Source: Sambucus nigra (taxonomy: Eukaryota > Streptophyta > Magnoliopsida > Dipsacales > Adoxaceae). Taken from it: a stretch of DNA of 64,000 nt. Shown here piece by piece: positions 12,501 to 22,253 of the stretch. The notes under the pieces were generated by a model that was given only the letters and a program-made list of their open reading frames with translations, was not told the origin of the DNA and did no database searches. Location: NCBI GenBank assembly GCA_949130495.1, contig OX422216.1:99579967-99643966 (forward strand), in the 5' to 3' direction. The number at the start of each line of letters is the position of its first letter. Position 1 is the stretch's first letter. Both the position numbers and the translations under genes were made by a program.

Positions 12501-12580
12501 GATTAAAATTAAATTAATTTATCTCAATTAAATTTAATAAATCCTTGAATTTAAAAGCCATGAAAATACGGGGTATTACA
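9564..12580 (-). repeat. LARD1 5' LTR (3017 bp)
   Basis: The second LTR of LARD1, next to the PBS. The palindrome array has two units (11416-11427, 11438-11449) against four in the other LTR, and the (GA)n tract is shorter (about 10138-10157), which explains most of the 59-bp length difference. Confidence 0.88.
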
Positions 12581-12585
12581 CGAAG

Positions 12586-12936
12586 TATCATTCGAACGGC
12601 CTTCTAACGACATTCTAATGAAGTTCCAGTATCTTTAAAAATGAACTCGTTAGAAATCTCGTTGGAAATCTCGTTCGAACATCCATCTCGTTCGAACGAC
12701 ATTTCGAACGAAGTTACAGAGGCCAAACTGGGAACTCGTTGGCAAACTCGTTCGAACAGCATTTGGTTCGAATGAAAAACTCGTTCGAACGACATATCGA
12801 ACGAACTTCCAGAAAGTTGGAAATTTTCATTTTTAGCCCAAAAACTTTTTAAACTTTATTTAAAGTTTTAATTAAATCTTTCTGAAAATAAGCAACAGTT
12901 TTAATTAAACCTACACCCATTATACTGTTCCAAGCT

Positions 12937-12986
<50 letters not shown>

Positions 12987-13070
12987 ATTCATACCTTGGG
13001 AGCATGGAACCATTGTTGATGACGTAGAAATGAGGCACTTAAACTCGGCATTTTGATAAAGCTTTATACA
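12586..13070 (-). mobile_element. Copia 5' LTR, part 2 (distal half), with palindrome array
   Basis: The LTR resumes after the CGAAG duplication. It is full of CGTTCGAACGA-like words, including perfect palindromes at 12688-12699 and 12781-12792, then a (TA)n tract at 12940-12979. The proposed outer end is TTTATACA at 13070, which mirrors the TGTATA at the other end. That end cannot be confirmed because the second LTR is outside the window. With LARD1 removed the LTR would be about 1.6 kb. Confidence 0.5.
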
Positions 13071-14769
13071 CTTGGTCGCTACGTCTTCAATAAACACGTC
13101 ATAGGCTTGAAGGATTATCAATTAACTCTATCCTATGACTCAAACATTTTTGTCCGAAATTGAGCCAAAACTACAAATGACTCAATTGGAAATTTGTGTC
13201 ATTACACATGTTCTTCCGCTTGGATCGACATGTGACTCTTCACCAAAGACATCTCGTCCAATAGAGGCTCAGTGTGATATAATTTGGTACTTTCCATATG
13301 TGATCCCACACCTATTTACCTCCCCCTTTTGTCCCTACAAAAACCTTGAATAGGGCATCTGATTCAATGACATACTTTGCCCTGTTTTATTTATTTTTAT
13401 CCATCTGGGACAGTTTTTCCTCCCTGGCCTAGTTCTCCAATAAGTTATTTCCATGGACGAAGAGCATTTGAACATATTGGGAAAATTTATCTTTCAACCC
13501 CAAAATATTATAACTTAATTCTACCTTCAGGAAAAAATTATTTCGAAGGTTCTTCTGATTTGTTTTCATATGTTCACTTACTCGGGAAACAAACCTTGCC
13601 TTCGAACCGAGTAAGAATATAAAACTCTCAAAGTTAATCCCACATGTCATCCTTTATGTCAGGATCAACCTTCTTTCAGGTGTCTGTGCTCCCAACGTCC
13701 ATAATTATCTTTTCAAGAGACAAACAATGGGCTTTAAAAATCTGGACGTCATTTTTTTTATCGGTAGGATTCCCAAAGTCAAAGAACCCAATGGGATTAT
13801 TAGAATTTGCTTGGGATTCCTCGGTAGTGGGAGGTGGGGTGTTGGATAAATAGGGGCTTATTCAGTTTGATGATTCAAAGACTGTAGATGGAGTAGTAGA
13901 CTGAACATGTGGTGGAGTAGAGTATTACTAACCCACAAGTGATGAGATTAAGGTTGTGGTGTAGGAGAGGATTGAGTTTGAGGTAATATATTATTTGGTT
14001 TATTATATCCACTCATGTTCGACATAACCTACATTAAAAAACTAGCGAAGAATGTACAATAATTATGTTTACGACTATCTATATTTATATACCTTTTAAC
14101 AACTTTTAAAAGATGATCGATGTGTCTGATTTCCATCCAAGTGGTATTCGTTTTTAAAAATTTATAAAATTTAACACGTGGACAACTGGGCGGAAGTGTA
14201 TATATGATTAACATATAAAGGTCTATGATTAAAACTCTGAATCCTTTCTTCTTCAACTTATTTGCAAGATCACTTTTATGGTGCATATATAGCGACACGT
14301 CACAATCTGGGTGAATGCTCTCTTTACAGAGTTGTATTCACAATGGATGAATTTTTTTCTGCCTTTTCTAATAGTGTCACTAATGTCGGTCCCCTATCGG
14401 GGTTATGAAGGTGAAATATATTCTCTACTACCTCTACCAGCATTCCAGCGAGGACAACATAATACGATCGAACAAGTAAGCTTGAGAGAGATTAATTCCA
14501 CGATTTTTAAGGTAATTAAAGTGTTCAATTTTCCTATTCCCATACTTGTAAATAGGAGTTCCCTCCATATGGCATGTACTAATAAAAGATGTTTTAGTGC
14601 ATTCCAATTGCAACCTTTTATACTCTTATTGAAAGTAATTATTATTATCACACTTTTTTTTTAGAAAATATATGAAAGGAGGGTGTGAATATGAGTCCTA
14701 GAGGTAATGACTCTAATTAATCCTAAACTAATTATTTATTTCAAGTTAATCAATCATACACAATAAGTC
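13071..14769. other. Unrecognised sequence, no supported gene
   Basis: Short frames occur on both strands (for example 13135-13353, 13377-13622, 14029-14298, 14311-14664), none with a family I recognise and none continuous with another. The minus-strand frames at 14029-14298 and 14403-14651 overlap poly-purine and AT-rich DNA. This may be decayed mobile or intergenic DNA. I see no terminal repeats. Confidence 0.4.
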
Positions 14770-15091
14770 CAATTTAAGTTTATTTTAATTAAATTAATAA
14801 TAAAATTACTATGTATCCACCAAATGTACAAGCCCTTCCACCAATTTGTGTTCACCCCAAAAGCAACCACTTAAGGATGGGGTGAACACGACCACAATAG
14901 TTAACCAAACATACATATGCATTAATATTCACCCGCATAATATTAAAAAATTCAATTTAAATTCATTTTAATTAAATTAATTCTGAAATTACTATGTATC
15001 CACCAAATGTGCAAGCCCTTCCTTCAATTTGTGTTCACCCAAATAACAACAACTTAAAGAAGGGGTGAACACTACCACAATAGTTAACCAA
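14770..15091 (+). repeat. Two 139-bp direct repeats with 44-bp spacer
   Basis: Units 14770-14908 and 14953-15091 both run from CAATTTAAR to TAGTTAACCAA and share ACTATGTATCCACCAAATGT and AATTTGTGTTCACCC. They differ at scattered bases. Each contains an inverted pair GGGTGAACAC / GTGTTCACCC that could fold back. Function unknown. Confidence 0.9.
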
Positions 15092-15261
15092 GGAGTTATA
15101 ACTATATATAAGACTATGTTACATAAAAGAAAAGAAAAGTAAAATTACTAAATAAAGGAAACACCAAGAATCAATTAAGCTTCAATAATTACTCTCTAAT
15201 TGCATGTGCACATGGAATGCGAAGAAAATATTTTGATATATTATTTAATGTAAAATGTTAC

Positions 15262-15703
15262 TGTTGATACCAAAAATTACCCACTTACGTGGACCAATCA
15301 GAAATAGACATGTGTCAATAATCCTAGTAAGCAAGGCATAACCATCAACTAAGGCCTGGAATGCCGACCAACATACTGGAATGTCAACCAGTGTACAGGA
15401 AGCCCGACCAACAGTATGGAGGTCGACCAACAGTATTAGCAAAACGCCAATAACCAAAAATATTATGGACATTATGTACTGATGTAAATGCCTAATTTAT
15501 AAAGTCATTTCATCCTTTAATATTTCATATCTTTATCTCCCTACTGGGCTATAAATAAGTTGTAATCCCTTCGTCAAGGACAAGTGATTGAAAGGAAAAC
15601 ACAAGGCAATAATAAGCATAGTGGAATTAAATAATTAGACCTAGTCTAGTTAATATTATCTGTGATTAAATAATTAGACCTAGTCTAGTTTTTTACATCA
15701 ACA
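15262..15703 (+). repeat. Tat element 5' LTR (442 bp)
   Basis: Runs from TGTTGATACC to ACATCAACA. A TATA box TATAAATA lies at 15550-15557. Relative to the 3' LTR a stretch of roughly 60 bp is replaced by a second copy of a TAATTAGACCTAGTCTAGTT segment, which explains the shorter length. Confidence 0.92.
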
Positions 15704-15706
15704 GAT

Positions 15707-15723
15707 TGGTGTCGTCTGTGGGA
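15707..15723 (+). promoter_or_regulatory. Tat element PBS
   Basis: TGGTGTCGTCTGTGGGA, three bases after the 5' LTR. It resembles the TGGCGCCGTCTGTGGGA form recalled from other plant Tat-type elements, with two C-to-T differences. Confidence 0.75.
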
Positions 15724-15766
15724 ATGTATTTCTAAACATTTTTATTCTCGTTCATTGATCTAAAAA

Positions 15767-17310
15767 TGACTAATATTTCTGAATCCAGTGCCAGAAACGA
15801 TGGCAATCCGCCTATTCTATCTGTTCCTCCAACAGATAATGATTTAACTGGAATCTTGGCTAGTCTTGACAGAGGGGGAAGCTATGCAGGATACTCTTAG
15901 GCAATTGGCCCAAACACTACAAGTTGGATCTCCCACCTTGTCTATTCAAATGAATAGGAATATGACACCACCGCCTCCAAGAACTAGCAATCACAGCCAA
16001 TCCAGGACTACCAGGATACATCCTACCGTCCAGGAGCAAGTTCGTGTCTTAGGACCTCAGAGCCTTATGATGAGCAATCATTTACTCCTGAAAGATTAAG
16101 TGCTTTAAAAAGACCAAGTAGAGCATCTCCCTTTGATCGTATAGGACCCAGAGGGAATATAAATGTTCCTTGGGCATTGTCGAGGAATACTCAACGACCA
16201 GTCGATCAACATGAAGGCTCAGCCCAATCCAGATTAGATGGCCGACGATCTATTCGTGCAGAGCAGACCTCGCAAGAGGAGAGCTCAGCACAAATAGTTG
16301 GTCATAATTATCGAGATACCACTCATAAATTTGATTTTGGCAATAATGCATGGAAGGGCTCTATTCAACGATTGGAATATAGGTTGGGAGAGATGGTAAA
16401 GGCGAAGAACCCTTTGAAACGAAGATTTGTGAAAGGGTCTCCTTTTGTCCAAACTATTATTGATTTTCTTACTCCTTCAAAGTTCAAAGCTCCTGTGGTT
16501 ACTCCTAAGTACGATGGGAAAATAGATCATGTTCTTCACATAGAGCAATATCAAGCAATAACTGATATTTATGATGTCCCTGATGAGATGAAGTGCAGGG
16601 CATTCTCAGGAACAATCACAGTTCCCGCTTAGATTTGGTACAACAGCCTTCCTCAGGGACAAATTTCTAGTTTCAACTAACTTGTTGAGTTATTTATTGA
16701 TAACTTCTGCTTCGGAGCCAAGCCTATAAAAAGAGTAACTCGCTTGCTAAGTGTGAGGAAGCGGGTAGGAGAAAGTACGAGGGAATACATTTCTCATTTC
16801 AATAATAAAAAGTTGGAGGTGATTAACTACAAGGAAAAAATGTCTATTATATCTCTCATTAGTGGATTGCTCCTCGAGAAACTTTACTACACACTTGCCA
16901 AATATCCTCCCAAGACTATAACTGGATTAATGGACAAAGCAACCAAGATAATGAATGTCGAGGAAGCCATGGCATCGAAACAAGGCTCGGGCATGAAGTC
17001 TGAGGGCAAAAATAAAAAGAAGGAGCAGAAGGATTCAAGGCAAAATAAGATTAAAGACAGGCTCAGGAAATACAACAATTACACTCTATTAACGATGGGC
17101 GTTCACCATGTTTTGGAGGAAATTAAGCACAACAAGGAGGTATGTTGGACCGAAAAGCTAAGAGCACCTGCTAGGAAGAGGGACATATCCAAATATTATA
17201 AATTTCATAAGGACTATGGCCATACTACAGATCGCTGTATTGATCTGTAAAATGAAATAGAAATCCTCATCCGACGAGATAAACTGAATAAGTTTATTGA
17301 TCGATAGGAC
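15767..17310 (+). pseudogene. Tat gag, broken
   Basis: The start at 15767 (MTNISES) opens a frame that shifts near 15880 at a G-run and continues in other frames (15866-16099, 16177-16632, 16744-17250). The middle part matches plant gypsy gag: a segment around APVVTPKYDGKIDHVLHIEQ, then CRAFSGT, WYNSLP and FIDNF. The C-terminal part has the Tat-type Cys/His segment YYKFHKDYGHTTDRCIDL (about 17197-17250), followed by EIEILIRRDKLNKFI. At least one frameshift and several stops break it. It would have encoded the RNA-packaging structural protein. Confidence 0.85.
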
Positions 17311-17339
17311 ATCGAAGGAGCTCGGTGTAGGTCAAAATC

Positions 17340-18090
17340 TCCATGCAAGCCCAAAAAGAGAAGAAAAGAAATCATGAAGATGATCCCGACTTCCCCAAGC
17401 AACCAGAGCGTGAGGTATTTACACTTAGTTTTGGTAGCTTTGATTGTCAGATGATTATAGGAGGAGATGTTGGAGGTGGAGATCACACTGCTAAGAGAAA
17501 AGCCCACCTCAATGAGGCTCTGGCTTGTTCTTAGATCCAGAGGATTAATATAGTCGAAGAAGATAGACTAAGGAAGGTTAATAAAGAAAAGTTAGTAATT
17601 GGGTTTTCCAAAAATGACTTGTCAGGAGTTCTCTACCCCCATGATGACCCTCTGGTGGTCAAATTCAAGTACCAGGACACAATTGTGTCTAGGGTGTTGA
17701 TTGACAATGGTAGCTCAGTAAATATCATGTTTTATTCCTATTTTCAAAAGCTGAATTTGAAGCTCAGTCAACTGGATCCGTACCATAGGCCTTTGATCGG
17801 GTTTTCTGGTGAAAAAGTTATCCTTTGGGCACAATTAAGATAAAGGTGTTGCTCGGCACCTGGGCAGTAAGTTGGATCGAGAAAGTTCATTTATTTGTGA
17901 TGGATAAGAACGTGTAGTCAGCCTACAATGTTATCATGGGCAGAGTAGGATTGAAGAAGTTTGAAGCAATTCCCTCAACAGTCCATCAGTGTTTGAAGTT
18001 CCCGACCAACTTTAGAGTAGGTGTGGTGAAGGGTGATCAAAAAGTAGCCCGAGAATGCTATTACTCCTCTGCCGAGTAAGAGGATCTGGA
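17340..18090 (+). pseudogene. Tat aspartic protease region, broken
   Basis: The gag-protease linker reads MIIGGDVGGGDHTAKRKAH, the glycine-rich signature ahead of Tat proteases. The frame 17619-17843 has DLSGVLYPHDDPLVV before it and the active site VLIDNGSSVNIM (D-N-G-S-S in place of DTG/DSG, as in many Tat elements). The following VIMGRVGL segment near 17934-17957 fits the family, but stops interrupt the frame. It would have cleaved the Gag-Pol polyprotein. Confidence 0.8.
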
Positions 18091-18199
18091 AGAAATAAAG
18101 AATAAGACCACCGCTTACCAAGTGGACATTATTGAGCCCAATAGTGAATTTAAAGTGGAAACTTTAGATCCAAGAGGGGAGACGGAGCTGGTAAAAGGC

Positions 18200-19320
18200 T
18201 AAATTATGGAAGAAATAGAAAATATCATCTTAGACGATGATAAGCCAGAACGAATTATACAGATGGGATCAACACTAGACCCTGTTCTTAAACAGGAGCT
18301 AGTGACCTTCTTAAGACAGAGAAAGCACGTGTTCGCTTGGAGTCATGAGGACATGCCTGGGATTGATCCCAATTTCATCTGCCATGAGATCAACATTAAT
18401 AAGGATGCCAAGCCAGTGAAGTAAAAGCGTAGTGTATTTAGCCCTGAGAAGAACTAGGTTATCCAGGAGGAGGTTGAGAAGCTTCAGAAAACCTCACTCA
18501 TTGAAGATGTGAAATATCCAGATTGGTTGGCCAACGTTGTTATGGTCAAAAGGAAAAATAAAAAATGGAGAATATGTGTGGACTTCACAAATTTGAATAA
18601 AGCCTGCCCAAAGGACCATTTTCCTTTGCCTAGGATTGATCAACTTGTTGATGCTACGCCAGGGCATAAACTATTGAGATTTATGGATGCATATTCTGGT
18701 TATAACCAGATTAAGATGAATCCTGAAGATAGGGAAAACACTTTAATCATTACACCCCAAGGAACTTATTGCTATAATATTATGCCATTTGGTTTGAAAA
18801 ATACAGGTGCTACGTACTAGAGGTTGGTGAACAAAGTCTTTGAGGAACAGATAAGGAAAAACATGGAGGTATACGTAGATGACATGCTGACGAAGAGCAA
18901 AAAAGCATCTGATCATATTGCCGACCTCAGCCAAATCTTTGAACAGCTAGAGAAGCACCAGATGAAGTTGAACCTGAATAAGTGCGTATTCGGTATCCAA
19001 TAAGGCATGTTTCTCGGGTACATAGTGAATCAGAGGGGAATTGAGGCTAACCCTGACAAAATCAAGGCGTTAGTTGAAATGCAATCTCTGACCTATGAAA
19101 AAGAGGTGCAAAGGCTCACTGGGCGAGTAGCAGCATTGGAAAAATTTGTGTCTCGAGCTACATACAAGTGTTTACCATTCTTTAAAGTACTGAGGAAGAC
19201 TTTTAAATGGAACGATGAATGCGAGAAAGCTTTTCTGGAGTTAAAAAAGTATATGGGGTCACCCTCGTTGCTCTCCCAACCAATTTTGGGAAAAAAATAT
19301 ATTAATACTTAGCCGTCTCT
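18200..19320 (+). pseudogene. Tat reverse transcriptase, broken
   Basis: Readable as one frame across several stops: FAWSHEDMPGI, then WLANVVMVKRKNKKWRICVD, DHFPLPRIDQLVD, MDAYSGYNQI, IMPFGLKN and the catalytic box YVDD (18872-18883), followed by FLGYIV and the thumb/connection. Stops at 18422, 18455, 18818 and 19001 fall where the family normally has Gln. It would have copied element RNA into DNA. Confidence 0.92.
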
Positions 19321-19690
19321 GAGTCAGCTGTGAGTTCTATTTGATATGAGAAGATAACGGAGTTCAGAAGCCAGTCTACTACACCAGCAAATCCTTCCGA
19401 GGAGTAGAAATTAGATATCCACGTTTGGATAAATTAGCTTTGGCGTTGATTGAGGCATCCAGGCGAATGAAACCTTACTTCTAAGCGCATACCATTATGG
19501 TATACACTGACATGCCACTTCGAAAAGCTTTGCATAAACTTGAGAAGTCTGGGAGATTAATATATTGGGCAGTAGAACTGGGGGAGTACGATATTATATA
19601 TGGGCTAAGGTCATCATTAGAGGGCCAAGTTATGGTAGACTTCATTATAGAATTCACTTATCCGGAGGTCCCCGAGTAATAAAGAATACG
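19320..19690 (+). pseudogene. Tat first RNase H domain, broken
   Basis: Follows RT directly. Recognisable pieces: KPVYYTSKSFRG-like sequence near 19370, RYPRLDKLALALIEASRRMK, then HTIMVYTDMPLRKALHK and GRLIYWAVELGEYDI. A frameshift lies near 19310 and a stop at 19482. In Tat elements this domain is usually degenerate and supplemented by a second RNase H. Confidence 0.8.
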
Positions 19691-20500
19691 GGCAGAACAA
19701 AACCCAACAAGGGAAAACTCAATTGAAGTCATCATCGACCAACATCCCAAGCAGACCCCTGCAGGGGAAAGCTTAGAAAAAGTTGCTACCGCCCTACGAA
19801 AATAGTCAACCAAGATGCAGGAGATGGCTAAAAGATATGATGATGCAAGGAATAAATTAACCCATCATAGGATGTTGTCAGACCAAGGGATTGATTATAA
19901 TTATATGTAGATGGATCATCATGTAGAGTAGGTAGTGGAGCAGGTATTATACTCAACACTCCCGATGGAATAGATATTGAGTATGCATTGCGATTCCAAT
20001 TTCAGGCCTCAAATAATGAAGCGAAATATGAAGCTCTCATTGTGGGATTGAGTTTGGCTCAATCATTGAACGTCGAGCAAGTTATGGCACATAGTGATTC
20101 ATAATTGGTGGTCAATTAAATATTAAGTTTGTATGGAGCCAAAGGTGAATTGATGATAAGGTACCTGGATAAAGCTATGAAGGTTATATCCAAATTGTCT
20201 GTTGCTCAAATGAGCAGAATTCTAAGATTAGAGAATGCCCAAGCTGATGCACTTGCTTGACTAGCATCAACAACTAGAATTGAGCTCAGGAGAACCATTC
20301 CCATCAAAATTTTGACCAATCGAAGTATTAATGAAGACTTGATGATTAGTTTCATTACAGTAGAAATGGGACCATCCTAGATGGATCCCATCAGAGCTTA
20401 TATTAATGAGGGAATACTACCAACAGACTCAATTGAGGCCAAAAGGCTCAAGTAGAAAGCAACAAGGTATGTGTTAGACAAAGGAGTTCTTGCAGGAAAG
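19690..20500 (+). pseudogene. Tat second (archaeal-type) RNase H, broken
   Basis: Starts after an acidic linker. Motifs in order: LYVDGSS (first catalytic Asp, about 19903), GAGIIL, NNEAKYEALIVGLSLAQSL (catalytic Glu), AHSDS-LVVN (Asp; stops at 20102 and 20117 interrupt it), and ENAQADALA near 20236. This arrangement is the archaeal-like RNase H acquired by the Tat lineage. Stops at 20102, 20117 and 20258 replace expected Gln, Gln and Arg. Confidence 0.85.
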
Positions 20501-21651
20501 GGTTAACACCTAATCTACAGCATTTTGTTCACCCAACATAGGTTAAAGATCTAATAGAAGAAGTTCATGAATGATCTTATAGAGCTCATGTGGCAGGAAG
20601 ATCATTGCTACAGCGAATGAATGCACAAGGGTATTATTGGTTGACCATGAGAGAAAATTATACAACCTTTGTAAAGAAGTGTGGTAAGTGCCAGAAGTTC
20701 CCTAATATTTGCAAAGCTCTACATGCAGCCTTAACCCTCATTGCTTCACCCTGGCCATTTGCTATTTGGGGGATGGACTTGACCAGGCCATTACCAACTA
20801 CCCGAGGAAGATTTAAGTACTTGGTCGTAGCTGTTGATTATTTCACAAAATGGGTTGAGGCAGAACCATTAGTGGATATGCTCTATTAGAAGGTGTACCA
20901 GTTCATCTCGAAAAACATCATTTGTAGATATGGTTTGCCATATGACTTTATTGCTGACCATGGTACCTAGTTTGATAATGAGGACTTCGCAGCATACGGT
21001 GCCCAATCCAAGATTCACAAGTTGCACTCTACTCCAGGTCATCCTCAAAGTAATGGGCAAAGTGAGGTAATGAGCAAAACTTTACTCAATGGGTTGAAGA
21101 AAATACTTGATGATGCTAAACGGAATTAGATAAATGAATTACACTCAGTTTTATGGGCATATCGAACAACTCTAAGAGCTGCTACTGGAGAAACACCATA
21201 CATTCTGTCATCTGGGACGAAAGCAGTCATACTAGTTGAAATAGGTTTTCCAACTCATAGATTGTTGAACTTTGATTCTTCTGTTAGCGATTTGATATGA
21301 GGGCTACACCTGGACATGCTGGAAGAGGTGCGCAAAGATGCAGCCTTAAGGAATGTGGCCTATCAACAACAAACAGCATGCTTCTATAACAAGAGGGTAA
21401 AGCCGACCAACTTAAAAGATGGGGATTATGTACTTAAAAAGGTAATTCACAAGACCAACAATCTTGAAGCCAATTGGCATGGGCCTTATTGTATCTCAGC
21501 AATTGTTCGACCGGGAACTTATCGAATTAAAACTTTGGAGGGGGAGGAATTCAAAATCCTTGGAATGCCGAGCATCTTAGGAAGTACTCCCTATAACGTA
21601 GCAAGCAATCTCTTTTGTAATCAATTTGCTTCAGTATCAATAAAAAGTTGA
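20500..21651 (+). pseudogene. Tat integrase, broken, no chromodomain
   Basis: The N-terminal zinc-binding part includes CGKCQKFP (about 20680-20703). In the catalytic core the first Asp is in WGMDLTRPLP, the second in FIADHGT, and the Glu in HPQSNGQSEVMSKTLLNGLK. The C-terminal part holds DGDYVLKKV, NWHGPYCI and RPGTYRIKTLEGEE. It ends at a stop at 21649-21651 without a chromodomain, as expected for Tat. Stops at 20887, 20968, 21127 and 21298 kill it. It would have inserted element DNA into the genome. Confidence 0.92.
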
Positions 21652-22253
21652 TTTTTTCCATTTTATTTTTATTTTTGGGGAATATTGGTGATATGCATCC
21701 CGAAATACTTGGTCGGCGGGAATTCCATAATTGGTCGGACTTAGTAAAAAAAGGTGATACTTAAACATAAATCCAAGTCAAAACAGGATTTTAAGTCCTC
21801 GGTACTTAGTCAAGAAACATCGGGGATAAAACTCTGTATAAAAATCAACAAGTTTTATCCAAACTGAGCAAAATGGAGGAAGAACATTGTGAAGATTCCT
21901 AAATAGGAATGTAGACACATATTTAACATATGCTTGGTCACCACTAGTAACTTATGTTAAGCCTATAAATTTAGGTGCAGTAGTATAACCTATAGAAATA
22001 CCATGGGTAACTAGTACTAAACTTAGATTTAAATCAAGGTGCGTTGGTAGAACCTATAGACACATCAATGGTAACTGGTATTAAACTTAGAAATCTAAGT
22101 ATATCAGTCGAACCTATGATAATCTCATTGGAAACGGATATAAAATTTATGCAAATGCCTAAGTATATCAGTAGAACTAATGAAACAACCAAGTCATTCA
22201 GCATCCAAAAATTAGCAAGTTGATCAAATGCCTTTTATTGATATAAATGATGA

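Larger units (their letters stand above)
2162..12580 (-). mobile_element. LARD1: complete non-coding LTR retrotransposon, 10.4 kb
   Basis: Two long LTRs (2162-5237 and 9564-12580) flank a 4.3-kb interior. The outer ends are TGTGACACCCC and GGGGTATTACA, bordered by the identical 5-bp target duplication CGAAG (2157-2161 and 12581-12585). The minus-strand PBS TGGTATCAGAGC and a polypurine tract lie at the expected interior edges. I found no gag, protease, RT or integrase motif, and the longest interior frame is about 100 codons with no recognisable content. Coding loss with intact replication signals is the LARD (large retrotransposon derivative) type. Terminal sequences and PBS resemble Del/Tekay chromoviruses (inference). 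It sits inside the LTR of the left copia element. Confidence 0.9.

Noticed and set aside
14029..14298. 89-codon minus-strand frame as a host gene exon
   Set aside because: No family recognised, no splice or neighbouring exon evidence, surrounded by AT-rich non-coding DNA.
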